A DNA stretch of 64,000 nucleotides, taken from positions 62,001 through 126,000 of the forward strand of contig NZ_VFSH01000001.1 in NCBI RefSeq assembly GCF_006385785.1, in the 5' to 3' direction. Origin of the DNA: Streptococcus shenyangsis (GTDB lineage: Bacteria; Bacillota; Bacilli; Lactobacillales; Streptococcaceae). Shown here one piece after another: positions 28,181 to 39,027 of the stretch. The first letter of the stretch is position 1. Every line of letters begins with the position of its first letter. Below the pieces are notes generated by a model. It searched no databases, was not told where the DNA came from, and saw only the letters and a list, made by a program, of their open reading frames with translations. A program made the translations under genes and the position numbers.

Positions 28181-29518
28181 TTAATTTTTAAAACTATGAA
28201 TTGGTGCTGGGATTTGTCCTCCACGAGAGATGAAATCAACAGACGAAGCCCCATTGACCTTCATAACGGGTGCAGTACCTAATAGACCACCAAACTCAAT
28301 CATGTCTCCTTCTTTTCCTTTAGGAATGATACGAACAGCTGTTGTTTTCATATTAATGACACCAATTGCAGCCTCATCCGCAATCATAGCCGCAATGGTT
28401 TCAGCAGGCGTATCTTCTGGGATGGCAATCATATCCAAACCAACGGAACAGATAGCCGTCATAGCTTCTAGTTTTTCCAGATTAAGAGAGCCATTTTGCA
28501 CTGCAGCAATCATTCCTTCATCCTCAGAAACAGGAATAAAGGCACCAGACAAACCACCGACTTGGTTGCAGGCCATCACTCCGCCCTTCTTAACTTGGTC
28601 GTTCAAGAGTGCCAAGGCAGCCGTCGTCCCGTGTGTTCCAACTGTTTCTAGCCCCATTTCCTCAAGGACACGTGCAACAGAATCTCCAACCGCAGGAGTT
28701 GGCGCCAAACTCAAGTCCACAATACCAAACTCCACACCCAGTCTCTCACTGGCCATTTGACCAACCAATTGACCGATACGAGTGATTTTAAAGGCAGTTT
28801 TCTTAACTGTTTCGGCTACTACGTCAAAGCTCTCTCCACGAACTTTTTCCAAGGCACGTTTCACCACACCAGGACCAGAAACTCCGACATTGATGATAAC
28901 ATCTGCCTCCCCAACACCATGAAAGGCACCCGCCATAAATGGATTGTCCTCAACAGCATTAGCAAATACAACCAACTTGGCCGCTCCCATATCTGATAGA
29001 TTAGCCGTTTCCTTAATAACTCGTCCCATATCTGCCACAGCCGTCATATTAATACCAGACTTGGTTGAGCCAATATTAACTGACGAGCAAACCTTATCCG
29101 TTTCAGCCAAAGCACGAGGAATAGAATTGATTAGAATCTCATCTCCCTTTTGATAACCTTTTTGTACCAAGGCAGAGAAACCACCAATAAAGTCCACACC
29201 AATCTCTTTCGCAGCCTTATCAAGCGCTTTTGCCAGAACCACATAGTCTGTCGCATCTGTCGCTGCTCCAATCAGAGAAATAGGAGTCACCGATACACGC
29301 TTATTAACGATAGGAATTCCCAACTCAGCTGCAATCTCATCGCCAACAGCCACTAAATTAGCCGCCTTGCTCGTAATCTTTTGATAAATTTTCTCCGCAG
29401 CACTATTGATATCTGGATCGATACAGTCCAAAAGGGAAATCCCCATGGTAATGGTTCTGATATCGAAGTTTTGCTCCTCAATCATAGCTATAGTTTCAGT
29501 AACTTGTCTAATATCCAT
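28181..29518 (-). CDS. UPF0210 / PFL family protein
   Basis: A 445-residue conserved cytosolic protein ([32 protein letters not shown]...), function unknown. The start is the ATG at 29518, seven bases after AGGAGG. A GTG two codons upstream is less likely. It follows the small ACT-domain gene by 9 bp. This ACT-UPF0210 pair is widely conserved in Firmicutes, suggesting that the ACT protein is a ligand-sensing partner. Confidence 0.93.
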   Translation of the reverse strand: MDIRQVTETIAMIEEQNFDIRTITMGISLLDCIDPDINSAAEKIYQKITSKAANLVAVGDEIAAELGIPIVNKRVSVTPISLIGAATDATDYVVLAKALDKAAKEIGVDFIGGFSALVQKGYQKGDEILINSIPRALAETDKVCSSVNIGSTKSGINMTAVADMGRVIKETANLSDMGAAKLVVFANAVEDNPFMAGAFHGVGEADVIINVGVSGPGVVKRALEKVRGESFDVVAETVKKTAFKITRIGQLVGQMASERLGVEFGIVDLSLAPTPAVGDSVARVLEEMGLETVGTHGTTAALALLNDQVKKGGVMACNQVGGLSGAFIPVSEDEGMIAAVQNGSLNLEKLEAMTAICSVGLDMIAIPEDTPAETIAAMIADEAAIGVINMKTTAVRIIPKGKEGDMIEFGGLLGTAPVMKVNGASSVDFISRGGQIPAPIHSFKN

Positions 29519-29527
29519 GTGCACCTC

Positions 29528-29794
29528 CTAGATATTATACATAGCTTCGAAAATCGCAGCACTTTGAATATTAATTTTCACATTCAAAGTTTGCCCAAAA
29601 GCTTCAAATTCATTACGAAGATAAGTGAAATCTTGTTTTTCATCACTAGAGACGACAGCCATCATCGTGAAATATTCATCCAATACAGTTTGAGAGATAT
29701 CATCAATATTCAAACCCAATTCTGCAATTTTACCAGAAACACCTGCAACAATTCCAGATTTATCTTTACCAACAACAGTTATAATCGCTTTCAT
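29528..29794 (-). CDS. ACT domain-containing protein (UPF0237)
   Basis: An 88-residue protein made of one ACT domain (MKAIITVVGKDKSGIVAGVSGKIAELGLNIDDISQTV), the fold that binds amino acids or other small regulators. I use the internal ATG at 29794, matching the family's length and preceded by TTGGAG. The longer frame has no support. It is the first gene of the ACT-UPF0210-choline-binding protein unit. Confidence 0.93.
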   Translation of the reverse strand: MKAIITVVGKDKSGIVAGVSGKIAELGLNIDDISQTVLDEYFTMMAVVSSDEKQDFTYLRNEFEAFGQTLNVKINIQSAAIFEAMYNI

Positions 29795-29856
29795 AAGCAA
29801 ACTCCAATTCTTCTTAAAATAGGAAACCTGAACATTAAACAGATTTCTTCTTAAAT

Positions 29857-29868
29857 AGTATAGCATAA
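29857..29868 (-). promoter_or_regulatory. Promoter of the ACT-UPF0210 operon
   Basis: Minus strand TATGCTATACT with the hexamer at 29857-29862, an extended -10 about 60 bp before the ACT gene. Confidence 0.55.
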
Positions 29869-29885
29869 TTCTAACTAAAATACTC

Positions 29886-29935
29886 AAAAACGCCTGCTTA
29901 CGAAGTTGTTCTTAGGAAAAAAACAATTTCGTAAA
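29886..29935 (-). terminator. Terminator of the alpha operon
   Basis: Minus strand ACGCTTGTTTACGAAATTGTT pairs across a TTTTTCC loop with AACAACTTCGTAAGCAGGCGT, then TTTTTG. It is a long, imperfect hairpin. Confidence 0.65.
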
Positions 29936-29961
29936 CAAGCGTCTACTATCCCAACTTATGA

Positions 29962-30043
29962 TGAGTGTTCCCGCTAGGACCGAAATCCTAGCGGTAGACC
30001 AGAGCTAGACTAAGAGCACAAGACTCCATCATCATAACACTCA
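29962..30043 (-). other. Structured element downstream of rplQ
   Basis: A perfect hairpin CCGCTAGGA / TCCTAGCGG (29971-29994) lies inside an outer helix TGAGTGTT (29962-29969) / AACACTCA (30036-30043). ATGATG and CATCAT tracts beside the outer helix could form an alternative pairing. It is not a simple terminator, because no T run follows. Confidence 0.5.
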
Positions 30044-30058
30044 ACAAAATTGATGATT

Positions 30059-30445
30059 TTATACTAATTCGATGATCGCCATTGGCGCTGCATCACCACG
30101 ACGTGGTTCAGTTTTAAGGATACGAGTGTATCCACCGTTACGTTCAGCATAACGAGGTGCAATTTCTGAGAACAATTTTTGAAGTGCTGTAGTAGAAGTG
30201 TACTTATCAGTTGCTTCATCATAGTTTTCAGATGCGATTTCATTACGTACGAAAGCAGCTGCTTGACGACGTGCATGCAAATCACCACGTTTACCTAGAG
30301 TAATCATTTTTTCAACAGTTTTACGGATTTCTTTAGCACGAGCTTCAGTTGTCACAATTGATTCGTTGATCAAAAGGTCAGTTGTCAAATCGCGAAGCAT
30401 TGCTTTACGTTGTGAGCTAGTGCGTCCTAGTTTACGGTAAGCCAT
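30059..30445 (-). CDS. rplQ: 50S ribosomal protein L17
   Basis: 128 residues, [25 protein letters not shown], full length. It is the last gene of the alpha operon, 11 bp after rpoA. Confidence 0.98.
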   Translation of the reverse strand: MAYRKLGRTSSQRKAMLRDLTTDLLINESIVTTEARAKEIRKTVEKMITLGKRGDLHARRQAAAFVRNEIASENYDEATDKYTSTTALQKLFSEIAPRYAERNGGYTRILKTEPRRGDAAPMAIIELV

Positions 30446-30456
30446 GTATTCCTCCT

Positions 30457-31392
30457 TTATTTATCTTTTAATCCAAGACCCAAATCAATGAGTTTGAGTT
30501 TCACTTCTTCCAAACTCTTGCGTCCAAGATTTCGTACTTTCATCATCTCTGCTTCAGATTTTTCTGTTAAATCATGCACAGTATTGATACCGGCACGTTT
30601 CAAACAGTTGTATGAACGCACAGACAAGTCCAGTTCCTCAATCGTACGATCCAAAATACGGTCGTCAGATTCAGTGTCAGCTTCTTTCATCACTTCAGTT
30701 GACTTAGCAATCTCAGTAAGATTTGTAAACAAATCAAGATGTTCTGTCAAAATACGTGCTGAAAGCCCTAAAGCATCTTCTGGAATAATTGTTCCATTTG
30801 TCAAGATTTCAAGGGTTAGTTTGTCAAATCCATCATTGCTACCTACACGAGCAGGTTCCACTTGATAGTTGACTTTCGTAACTGGTGTATAAATAGAATC
30901 TACAGCAAGTGTTCCAACTGGTGCATTATCTTTTTTATTTTCATCAGCAGGTACATATCCACGACCACTGTTAACAGTCATAGTCGCTTTTAGAGAAGAA
31001 CCTTCACCGATTGTAAAGAGATAATGATCTGGATTTACAATTTCAATATCGCTATCTGTCAAAATGTCACCAGCTGTTACTTCAGCAGGACCTTCAACAT
31101 CTAGTTCGATGATTTTTTCGTCTTCAACGTACGATTTCACTGCAATTCCTTTAATGTTCAGAATGATTTGCATCACGTCTTCACGAACACCTGGAACTGT
31201 GTCAAACTCATGTAACACACCATCAATGTTGATAGATGTCACAGCTGCTCCTGGTAGAGAAGCTAGAAGTACACGACGAAGAGAGTTACCAAGAGTTGTA
31301 CCGTAGCCACGTTCAAGTGGTTCGATTACAAACTTGCCATAATCTTTATTTTCATCAATTTTTGTTATATTTGGTTTTTCAAACTCGATCAT
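30457..31392 (-). CDS. rpoA: RNA polymerase alpha subunit
   Basis: 311 residues. The N-terminal assembly domain (1-230) is joined by an acidic linker (EADTESDD) to the C-terminal domain (about 250-311), which contacts UP elements and activators such as CiaR or ComE. It is full length and follows rpsK in the usual order. Confidence 0.98.
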
Positions 31393-31434
31393 TTAGTTAC
31401 TCCCTCTTAAACGAAAAGCAGTGTAATGCGATGA

Positions 31435-31818
31435 TTATACACGGCGACGTTTTGGAGGACGAGCACCATTGTGTGGCACTGGAGTCACATCACGAATTGC
31501 TGTTACTTCAAGACCAGCGGCAGCAAGCGCACGAATAGCTGACTCACGACCAGAACCTGGACCTTTTACAGTAACTTCAACTGATTTAAGACCGTGTTCT
31601 TGTGCAGATTTAGCAGCAGCTTCAGAAGCCATTTGAGCAGCGAATGGTGTAGATTTACGAGAACCTTTGAAACCAAGAGCACCAGCTGATGACCAAGCAA
31701 TTGCATTACCATGCACATCAGTAATCATAACAATAGTGTTATTAAATGTAGCGTGAATATGAGCAATACCAGATTCGATATTCTTTTTCACACGACGTTT
31801 ACGTGTTGGTTTAGCCAA
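31435..31818 (-). CDS. rpsK: 30S ribosomal protein S11
   Basis: 127 residues with the conserved GCGSGRE-like loop ([14 protein letters not shown]) and C-terminal [12 protein letters not shown]. It lies between rpsM and rpoA in the standard order. Confidence 0.98.
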
Positions 31819-31835
31819 GACTTTTACCTCCTATA

Positions 31836-32201
31836 TTATTTTTTCTTACCAGCGATCGCAACAGCTTTACCTTTACGAGTGCGAGCGTTGTTTTTAGTGT
31901 TTTGTCCACGGACAGGAAGTCCACGACGGTGACGGATACCACGGTATGAACCGATTTCCATCAAACGTTTGATGTTCAAGTTTACTTCACGACGAAGGTC
32001 ACCTTCAACTTTGATTGCATCCACTTCACGACGGATAGCATCTTCTTGATCTGATGTAAGATCACGTACACGAACATCTTCTGAGATTCCAGCAGCAGCC
32101 AAAATTTTCTTAGATGTTGCAAGTCCGATACCATAAACATAAGTCAATGAGATTACTACGCGTTTGTCATTTGGAATGTCAACTCCAGCAATACGAGCCA
32201 T
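31836..32201 (-). CDS. rpsM: 30S ribosomal protein S13
   Basis: 121 residues, [21 protein letters not shown]. The basic C-terminal tail contacts the tRNAs. Full length. Confidence 0.98.
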
Positions 32202-32218
32202 GTTTTCTCCTTTCTATC

Positions 32219-32335
32219 TTATCCTTGACGTTGTTTGTGTTTTGGATTTGCTGGGCAAATTACCATAACACGACCATTACGACGAATAACTTTACAGTAT
32301 TCGCAAATTGGTTTGACCGATGGTCTTACTTTCAT
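32219..32335 (-). CDS. rpmJ: 50S ribosomal protein L36
   Basis: A 38-residue gene: [20 protein letters not shown], continuing to a KHKQRQG end. It carries the zinc ligands Cys11, Cys14, Cys27 and His32 pattern (CEYC... CPANPKH), so it is the zinc-binding form. It lies between infA and rpsM. Confidence 0.97.
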
Positions 32336-32359
32336 TTCTTATCCCTCCAAGTTTTTCGA

Positions 32360-32578
32360 TTATTTAAAGCGGTAAGTGATACGTCCACGTGTCAAGTCAT
32401 ATGGACTCATTTCGACAGTAACACGATCTCCCGCTAAAATACGAATATAGTTTTTACGAATTTTACCAGAAACTGTTGCTAAAATCTGATGTCCATTTTC
32501 AAGTTCAACCGTAAACATTGCATTCGGCATTGTATCAACTACTTTGCCTTCAACTTCAATCACATCGTCTTTTGCCAC
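32360..32578 (-). CDS. infA: Translation initiation factor IF-1
   Basis: A 72-residue S1/OB-fold factor. The start is a GTG at 32578 ([20 protein letters not shown] follows), 9 bases after GGAGG. The longer frame upstream is not supported. It is placed between adk and rpmJ, as in most Firmicutes. Confidence 0.96.
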   Translation of the reverse strand: MAKDDVIEVEGKVVDTMPNAMFTVELENGHQILATVSGKIRKNYIRILAGDRVTVEMSPYDLTRGRITYRFK

Positions 32579-32694
32579 GCAAAAGCACCTCCATAAATTT
32601 CGATTCGATGCCTCTAGACACAGAGACAACAATTATAAGTCAGACTATCTCAGTATAACATTTGTAGCGGATTTTTGCAAGTGTGAAAAACGCT

Positions 32695-33333
32695 TTATTT
32701 CAAATTTGTCAATACTTTTTCGATATCTGAGAAGACATCATTGATATCTTGATTACCTTCGATGTCATGAACCAAACCTTTGGCACGGTAGTGAGCAATG
32801 ATTGGTTCCCCTTGAGCAATATTTACATCCAAACGACGTTTTACTGTCTCGGGCTTATCATCTTCACGTTGGTAATAATCTTCTTCTTTATAGTCAACTG
32901 GTGGGTTAAAGACCTTGTGGAAAGTTTCTCCAGTTACGCGGTGGATGATACGACCACTCAAACGTTCCAAGAGGCTGTCTGGATTCACTTCGATGTTGAT
33001 AACACCTTCTAGTTCGATGCCAAGTTCAGCCAATGTTTTATCCAAGGCATGAGCTTGTTCGATTGTACGTGGGTAACCATCCAACAAGAATCCTGTTTCT
33101 TTAATATCATCTTGTGAAAGACGTTCTTTTACGATTCCATTTGTAACTTCGTCAGGAACCAATTCACCCTTGTCAATGTATGACTTAGCAAGAACACCCA
33201 TTTCAGTTTGATTTGCCATTGCAGCGCGGAACATATCACCTGTTGAGATATGTGCAACATGGAATTGTTCTACGATTTTTGCTGCTTGAGTTCCCTTACC
33301 TGCACCAGGTAAGCCCATAATCAAAAGATTCAT
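32695..33333 (-). CDS. adk: Adenylate kinase
   Basis: 212 residues with P-loop [10 protein letters not shown] (7-16), the AMP-binding region and a DGYPRT motif. The LID domain (about 127-160) has no zinc cysteines, which is the usual streptococcal form. It lies after secY, with a 150-bp gap. Confidence 0.97.
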
Positions 33334-33483
33334 GATTTGATCTCCTTATTTTATTTTTAAATAGAAGCAAAAAGTCTTTTCACCCCTATTTAAAAACAAA
33401 ATAGAAGAGGGGAGACCAAACTCTCACAAATGTCAGAGTTTAAACCTCCACTCCCTCAGCATTTACCAATTCAGTAAATACTC
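33334..33483 (-). other. secY-adk intergenic region
   Basis: The gap holds an AAACTCT / AGAGTTT hairpin on the minus strand (about 33412-33435) and A/T-rich sequence before the adk ribosome site. I see no gene or clear promoter. Confidence 0.4.
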
Positions 33484-34794
33484 TTATTCTGTTCTGTCCA
33501 TGAAACCAACATACTTACGTTTCAATAGGTAACCTTCCAATTGTTTGATTCCTTCAATACCTGTAGAGATAATGATCAAAAGACTAGTTCCTCCAAAAGC
33601 AACTGCTTCTGAAAGTCCGAAAACATCCTTTGCTACAATCGGTAAAATGGAAATCACACCAAGGAAGAGGGAACCAACAGTTGCAAGACGACGAAGAAGT
33701 TTAGACATATATTCTTCTGTACCTTTACCAGGACGAACTCCATGGATATAGGCACCGCTCTTTTGTAGGTTCTCTGCCGCTTTTTCAGGATTAATCTGCA
33801 CAAACGTATAGAAGAATGTAAAGAGAATAATCAACAAAGCATACATAGCAATACCTGTTGGTGAAGTTGTTGCCAGCATTTCTTGTGCTGTTCTTACCCA
33901 AGCCCAATCATGACCTGTAGCGCTTAAAAACTGTAGAATAGCTGCTGGCGCCGCAGTAATCGAACTTGCAAAGATAACAGGGATAACTCCAGCAGGGTTT
34001 ACTTTCAAAGGAAGGTAAGAGCTAGATGGAGCGCCTTGTGCAACCTTAGTATATTGGATTGGAATTTTGTATTCTGCTTGTTGAACATAAGTTGTAAAGT
34101 ATATAATCAACAATACAGTAATAATCAAAATGATTACAAAAATAATAGATGAGTTGATACGGTCACTTGGGACGTTCACAAAGTAGTCCACATAGATGCC
34201 CTGAATCATCTCTGGAATTGAGGCAACAATCCCGGCAAAGATAATCATAGAAACACCATTTCCGTATCCCTTATCTGTAATTTGCTCTCCCAACCACGTC
34301 ACAATCATGCTACCAGCTGTTAAGATGATACCAATCATGATAAAGACTTGTGGAGTAAGAGCTGTTTTCAACAATTGAGCTCCAGCCAAAGTATTAAAAC
34401 CAGCTGTAATCCCGATAGATTGCACAAAAGCGAGAACTAGAGCAATATAACGAGTAGCTTGATTCAATTTTCTTCGACCTACTTCCCCTTGTTTACCCCA
34501 CTCTACAAATTTGGGTAAAATATCCATTTGCAAGAGTTGGACAACGATAGAGGCCGTAATGTAGGGACTAACACCAAGAGCAAAAACTGAGAAGTTTTTC
34601 ATGGCATTCCCTGAGACCAAGCTCAACATGTTTAAGAAGGATAATCCACTTAAAGCATTCAAGCTATTGGCATTCACACCAGGAACTGTAATGCTAGTTC
34701 CGATACGAAAGACCAAAACGATAAAAATTGTAAATAAAATTTTTGATCGAACCTGCTTGACTTTAAGAGCTTCTCTTAATAATTTAAAAAACAT
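33484..34794 (-). CDS. secY: Protein translocase subunit SecY
   Basis: The channel subunit of the Sec translocon. 436 residues with ten transmembrane helices and typical segments SYLPLKVNPAGVIPVIFA and GTGxLI-like GGTSLLIIISTGIEG near the C-terminus. It begins 12 bp after rplO. Confidence 0.97.
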   Translation of the reverse strand: MFFKLLREALKVKQVRSKILFTIFIVLVFRIGTSITVPGVNANSLNALSGLSFLNMLSLVSGNAMKNFSVFALGVSPYITASIVVQLLQMDILPKFVEWGKQGEVGRRKLNQATRYIALVLAFVQSIGITAGFNTLAGAQLLKTALTPQVFIMIGIILTAGSMIVTWLGEQITDKGYGNGVSMIIFAGIVASIPEMIQGIYVDYFVNVPSDRINSSIIFVIILIITVLLIIYFTTYVQQAEYKIPIQYTKVAQGAPSSSYLPLKVNPAGVIPVIFASSITAAPAAILQFLSATGHDWAWVRTAQEMLATTSPTGIAMYALLIILFTFFYTFVQINPEKAAENLQKSGAYIHGVRPGKGTEEYMSKLLRRLATVGSLFLGVISILPIVAKDVFGLSEAVAFGGTSLLIIISTGIEGIKQLEGYLLKRKYVGFMDRTE

Positions 34795-34806
34795 AGGTCA
34801 CCTCTC

Positions 34807-35247
34807 TTAGATGACTTCTACTGAACCACCTTTAGCAGTGATAGCTTCTTCAGCTGATTTAGAGAATTTAGCTGCTTTTACAGTCAATTTCTTAGTCAAC
34901 TCACCGTTACCAAGAATTTTAATACCTGATTTTTCAGCTTTAACAATTCCTGCTTCGATAAGAACAACTGGAGTTACTTCAGCACCATCTTCAAAGACGT
35001 TCAATTGGTCAAGGTTCACAATTGCGTATTCTTTAGCGTTGATGTTAGTGAATCCACGTTTTGGAAGACGACGGAACAATGGAGTTTGTCCACCTTCAAA
35101 ACCAAGGCGAACTCCGCCACCGCTACGAGCTTTTTGACCTTTTTGACCACGACCAGATGTTTTACCGTTACCTGATGAAGTACCACGACCAACGCGGTTA
35201 CGTACTTTACGAGAACCTTCTGCAGGTTTCAATTCATGAAGTTTCAT
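34807..35247 (-). CDS. rplO: 50S ribosomal protein L15
   Basis: 146 residues. The Gly/Arg-rich N-terminal extension ([23 protein letters not shown]) threads into 23S rRNA. Full length. Confidence 0.98.
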   Translation of the reverse strand: MKLHELKPAEGSRKVRNRVGRGTSSGNGKTSGRGQKGQKARSGGGVRLGFEGGQTPLFRRLPKRGFTNINAKEYAIVNLDQLNVFEDGAEVTPVVLIEAGIVKAEKSGIKILGNGELTKKLTVKAAKFSKSAEEAITAKGGSVEVI

Positions 35248-35352
35248 TTTTATTTTCTCCTCTTTTGTAAAATGCTAGCGCCGATAAGGGAGAAAAGGTT
35301 GTCTCCCCCATCAACTCGCCTATACGACGTCATCATAGATGACTATATCTAG

Positions 35353-35389
35353 TTTTAGGGGATGGTATAGTGCACATCCCCTAAAAATT
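35353..35389 (-). other. Intra-operon hairpin between rpmD and rplO
   Basis: TTTTAGGGGATG and CATCCCCTAAAA pair perfectly around a short loop on either strand. Only a short T/A tract follows, so it might be a weak attenuator or RNA-processing site within the spc operon rather than a full terminator. Confidence 0.5.
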
Positions 35390-35391
35390 CA

Positions 35392-35574
35392 TTAGTTTAC
35401 TTCTTCAACTGTTACCAAGTGAGATACTGCTGTGATCATACCACGGATAGCAGCGTTATCTTCTTTAATAACAGAGCTGTTCAATTTGCCAAGTCCAAGT
35501 GCTACAACAGTTTTACGTTGTGATGGAATGCGTCCGATTGGAGACTTAGTCAAAGTAATTTTAATTTGAGCCAT
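35392..35574 (-). CDS. rpmD: 50S ribosomal protein L30
   Basis: 60 residues, [20 protein letters not shown], start at 35574. The longer upstream frame is not supported. It follows rpsE by 13 bp. Confidence 0.97.
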   Translation of the reverse strand: MAQIKITLTKSPIGRIPSQRKTVVALGLGKLNSSVIKEDNAAIRGMITAVSHLVTVEEVN

Positions 35575-35587
35575 TTTATCCCCTTTC

Positions 35588-36082
35588 TTATGCCAAATCA
35601 GAAACTGAAATACCACGAAGGGCAGCAACTTCTTCAGCGCGTTTCAATTGTTTCAAACCTTCAACAGTTGCACGAACAATGTTGATTGGAGTGTTAGAAC
35701 CAAGTGATTTAGATGTAATATCTGCCACACCTGCCAATTCCACAACGGCACGAACTGCACCACCAGCGGCAACTCCAGAACCTTCTACAGCAGGTTTCAA
35801 CAATACTTTAGCTCCACCGAATTCTGAAAGAACTTCGTGTGGGATTGTTGTTCCAACCATAGGAACTTCGATCAAGTTTTTCTTAGCATCATCTACTGCT
35901 TTACGGATTGCTTCTGGAACTTCTTGAGCTTTACCAGTACCAAATCCTACGCGACCGTTGTGGTCACCAACAACAACAAGAGCTGCGAAACGAAGACGAC
36001 GTCCACCTTTAACAACTTTTGTAACACGGTTGACAGCAACTACGCGTTCTTCTAATTCAACTGCATTGTCTTTAAATGCCAT
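35588..36082 (-). CDS. rpsE: 30S ribosomal protein S5
   Basis: 164 residues. It has the double-stranded-RNA-type N-terminal domain and the S5 signature [16 protein letters not shown]. It contributes to translational accuracy. Full length. Confidence 0.98.
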   Translation of the reverse strand: MAFKDNAVELEERVVAVNRVTKVVKGGRRLRFAALVVVGDHNGRVGFGTGKAQEVPEAIRKAVDDAKKNLIEVPMVGTTIPHEVLSEFGGAKVLLKPAVEGSGVAAGGAVRAVVELAGVADITSKSLGSNTPINIVRATVEGLKQLKRAEEVAALRGISVSDLA

Positions 36083-36099
36083 TTTCTAGTGTCCTCCTA

Positions 36100-36456
36100 T
36101 TAGAATTTCAATCCGTTTTCACGAGCTGCATCAGCCAAAGCTTTCACACGTCCGTGATATAGATATCCACCGCGGTCGAACACCACTTCTGAAATACCTT
36201 TAGCGTTTGCACGTTCTGCAACGAGTTTACCGACAGCAACGGCTTGTTCAGTTTTAGTTCCTTTTGAAACTTCTTTGTCAAGAGTTGAAGCACTTGCGAG
36301 CGTTACACCCGCTACGTCATCAATCACTTGAGCGTAGATGCCTGTATTAGAACGGAATACGTTCAAACGTGGGCGATCAGCAGTTCCAGAGAGCTTTCCG
36401 CGAACGCGACGGTGGCGTTTTTGGCGGAGTTTGTTTTTATCTGGTTTTGAAATCAC
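36100..36456 (-). CDS. rplR: 50S ribosomal protein L18
   Basis: A 118-residue 5S rRNA-binding protein. I use the GTG at 36456 ([20 protein letters not shown] follows), seven bases after AGAGGTG. The longer ATG frame adds 13 residues not typical of the family. Confidence 0.95.
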
Positions 36457-36539
36457 AGTTTTCACCTCTTTAGTTTTAAATCGTGTGCTATGCACAAAGT
36501 TGGAAAATAGGTTGGTGGTTGATTCTCAACCACTCAACA

Positions 36540-37076
36540 TTATTTACCTGTTTTACCTTCTTTACGGCGAACGAATTCACCAACGTAACGGATACCTTTA
36601 CCTTTATATGGTTCTGGTGAACGAAGGCTACGTACGTAAGCAGCTGTTTGACCAACTACTTCTTTTGAAATTCCGCTAACAACGATTGTTGTTGGGTTTG
36701 GAAGTTCAAAAGTAATTCCTTCTGGAGCTTCAACTTCGTCTGGATGAGATTTACCAACAGCCAAAACAAGTTTAGATCCTTGAAGTTGTGCACGGTAACC
36801 AACCCCGCGCATTTCAAGTTCTTTCTTGAATCCTTCTGATACACCAACAACCATGTTGTTCAAAAGGGCACGAGTAGTTCCGTGGATAGTTTTCATTTCT
36901 TTTGAATCGTTTGGACGGTGAAGAGTTACTTCAGTACCTTCCACACGGATTTCAATATCTTTTGAGAACTCACGAGTAAGTTCTCCTTTAGGTCCTTTTA
37001 CAGTTACAACGTTGTCATTGTTAGTGAGTTCAACACCAGCAGGCAACACGATAACTTTATTACCAATACGTGACAT
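36540..37076 (-). CDS. rplF: 50S ribosomal protein L6
   Basis: 178 residues, two repeated domains, [18 protein letters not shown] to [21 protein letters not shown]. Full length. Confidence 0.98.
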   Translation of the reverse strand: MSRIGNKVIVLPAGVELTNNDNVVTVKGPKGELTREFSKDIEIRVEGTEVTLHRPNDSKEMKTIHGTTRALLNNMVVGVSEGFKKELEMRGVGYRAQLQGSKLVLAVGKSHPDEVEAPEGITFELPNPTTIVVSGISKEVVGQTAAYVRSLRSPEPYKGKGIRYVGEFVRRKEGKTGK

Positions 37077-37158
37077 GTTTATTTTCTCCTGTTAAATTGT
37101 CAGGCCAAGACGGCCAGTTTTCACGGGGTTCAGATACTTATTTAGTTCAAAAGCTGAA

Positions 37159-37186
37159 CTGAACACGCTCTAACGAGCTTTGTATC
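37159..37186 (-). repeat. Minimal copy of the GATACAAAG element (rpsH-rplF gap)
   Basis: Minus strand GATACAAAG, a tiny GCTC-GTTA-GAGC hairpin, then GTGTTCAG. It shares the outer ends of the ~105-bp elements at 37647, 37765 and 44241 but has lost their interior. Confidence 0.5.
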
Positions 37187-37192
37187 TTGATT

Positions 37193-37591
37193 TTACCAAA
37201 CGTAAGCGATAACTTCCCCACCAACATTCTTTTGGCGTGCTTCTTTATCAGTAAGCAAACCTTCAGAAGTTGAAAGGATAGCAATTCCAAGTCCGTTAAG
37301 AACTTTTGGAAGGTCTTCACGTTTTTTGTAGACACGAAGTCCTGGTTTAGAAACACGTTTCAAGTTAGTGATAACTTTTTCACCGTTTGGTCCGTATTTA
37401 AGGAATACACGGATGATGCCTTGTTTGTCATCTTCGATGATTTCAACGTTTTTTACAAAACCTTCGCGTTTAAGGATTTCAGCAATCCCTTTTTTGATGT
37501 TTGATGCAGGTACTTCAAGTACTTCGTGTTTAGCTTGGTTAGCGTTACGAATACGAGTTAGGAAGTCTGCGATTGGGTCAGTCATAACCAT
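37193..37591 (-). CDS. rpsH: 30S ribosomal protein S8
   Basis: 132 residues, [20 protein letters not shown], with the [21 protein letters not shown] 16S-binding end. In other bacteria S8 is the autoregulator of the spc operon. Full length. Confidence 0.98.
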   Translation of the reverse strand: MVMTDPIADFLTRIRNANQAKHEVLEVPASNIKKGIAEILKREGFVKNVEIIEDDKQGIIRVFLKYGPNGEKVITNLKRVSKPGLRVYKKREDLPKVLNGLGIAILSTSEGLLTDKEARQKNVGGEVIAYVW

Positions 37592-37646
37592 TTTGTTTTT
37601 CTCCTCTTACTAGTAGTTTGCAAGTTGCACTTGCTAGTTAATACAT

Positions 37647-37750
37647 GATACAAAGAGCGTAACAGCACGAGCAAAAATAGGCAATTTGATGCAGGAGCGA
37701 TGCTCCAAAGCAAATTGGTCTTTTTTGCCAAAGCTGTAGCTCGTGTTCAA
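37647..37750 (+). repeat. Structured ~105-bp element, copy A
   Basis: Ends GATACAAAG...GTGTTCAA. Inside are nested helices GAGC/GCTC, ACAGC/GCTGT, GCAAAAA/TTTTTTGC, CAATTTG/CAAATTG and GGAGC/GCTCC. It has the same fold as the copies at 37765 and 44241 with different paired bases. It lies in the rpsN-rpsH gap, head to head with copy B. Confidence 0.7.
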
Positions 37751-37764
37751 ATTGGAAACCCCAA

Positions 37765-37870
37765 CTGAACCCGGGCTAAACTCTGTGTGAAAAAGATAAA
37801 CTTTCCTAGAAACTTCAGTTTCTTCGTCAAGTTTCCTATTTTCACTTGGAGTTTTGACGCCCTTGATATC
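37765..37870 (-). repeat. Structured ~105-bp element, copy B
   Basis: Minus-strand copy: GATATCAAG at the right end and GGGTTCAG at the left. Helices GGGC/GCCC, AAACTC/GAGTTT, GTGAAAA/TTTTCAC, AAACTT/AAGTTT and AGAAAC/GTTTCT. It forms an inverted pair with copy A. It could belong to the SPRITE class of pneumococcal repeats, but I cannot check the consensus. Confidence 0.7.
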
Positions 37871-37875
37871 TTAAA

Positions 37876-38061
37876 TTACCAAGATGCTTTTGTTACACCA
37901 GGGATTTGTCCTTTGTAAGCTAATTCACGGAAGCAAACACGGCAAAGTTTAAATTTGCGGTAAACTGAATGTGGACGACCACATTTTTCACAACGAGTAT
38001 AAGCTTGAGTAGAGAACTTCGCTGGACGTTTGTTCTTAGCAATCATTGATTTTTTAGCCAT
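37876..38061 (-). CDS. rpsN: 30S ribosomal protein S14, zinc-binding type
   Basis: 61 residues with two CxxC pairs (CEKC and CRVC), the short zinc-ribbon (type Z) form. It lies in the spc operon between rplE and rpsH. Confidence 0.97.
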
Positions 38062-38078
38062 TAGATTTACCTCCTATA

Positions 38079-38621
38079 TTATTTTGCAAAAGGCATTCCA
38101 AGGCCTGTAAGCAATGCACGTGACTCTTCGTCAGTGTTAGCAGTTGTTACGATAACGATGTCAAGACCACGAGTTTTGTCAACGTCATCGAAGTTGATTT
38201 CTGGGAAGATCAATTGTTCTTTCACACCAAGTGTGTAGTTTCCGCGTCCATCAAATGATTTTGTTGGAACACCGTGGAAGTCACGTACACGTGGAAGTGA
38301 AACTGAAACCAATTTATCCAAGAATTCGTACATACGTTCACCACGAAGGGTAACTTTTGCACCGATCGCAACACCTTCACGAAGACGGAAGCCGGCGATT
38401 GATTTTTTAGCTTTAGTGATAAGTGGTTTTTGACCTGAGATAAGTGCCAATTCTTCAGCAGCTTTTTCAAGGCTTTTAGCGTTTGATACAGCTTCACCAA
38501 CACCCATGTTCAAAACGATCTTATCTACTTTAGGCACAGCCATCACTGATGAGTAGTTGAATTGTTCTGTCAAAGCAGGAACTACTTCATTAAGATATTT
38601 TTCTTTTAAACGATTTGCCAT
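38079..38621 (-). CDS. rplE: 50S ribosomal protein L5
   Basis: 180 residues, 5S rRNA-binding, [21 protein letters not shown], conserved [19 protein letters not shown] end. Full length. Confidence 0.98.
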   Translation of the reverse strand: MANRLKEKYLNEVVPALTEQFNYSSVMAVPKVDKIVLNMGVGEAVSNAKSLEKAAEELALISGQKPLITKAKKSIAGFRLREGVAIGAKVTLRGERMYEFLDKLVSVSLPRVRDFHGVPTKSFDGRGNYTLGVKEQLIFPEINFDDVDKTRGLDIVIVTTANTDEESRALLTGLGMPFAK

Positions 38622-38644
38622 TATACTTCTCCTTTCCTTCGTGA

Positions 38645-38950
38645 TTAATCAAGCACTTCGCCTGATTTTTTGTTGTAGCGAACTTTTTTACCGTCTACAA
38701 ATTTGTAACCAACACGGCCAGCTACACCATTTTTGTCCAAAACTTGAACGTTTGATACGTGGATAGCTGCTTCTTTCTCGATGATACCACCTTGAGGAAG
38801 CTCGTTAGTTGGACGTTGGTGTTTCTTAACGATGTTAACACCTTCAACGATAACTTTGTTTACTTTTGGAAGGGCAGTAAGGACAACAGCTTCTGTTCCC
38901 TTATCTTTACCAGCGATTACGCGAACTTTGTCGCCTTTTTTTACAAACAT
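38645..38950 (-). CDS. rplX: 50S ribosomal protein L24
   Basis: 101 residues with an N-terminal KOW motif ([20 protein letters not shown]). A helix-forming gap (about 38970-39020) separates it from rplN. Confidence 0.98.
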
Positions 38951-39027
38951 TAGGTTTCTCCTTGATTTTTCTTACGCCCATAAGGGCACCCTAGCTTGAA
39001 GCTAGGGGACTAGTTTGTTTCTAAAAA

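Noticed and set aside
29795-29887. 31-residue extension of the ACT protein
   Set aside because: It includes the operon promoter, and the family is about 88-90 residues long.
29962-30043. Possible tRNA
   Set aside because: No CCA-end acceptor stem, anticodon arm or T-loop consensus.
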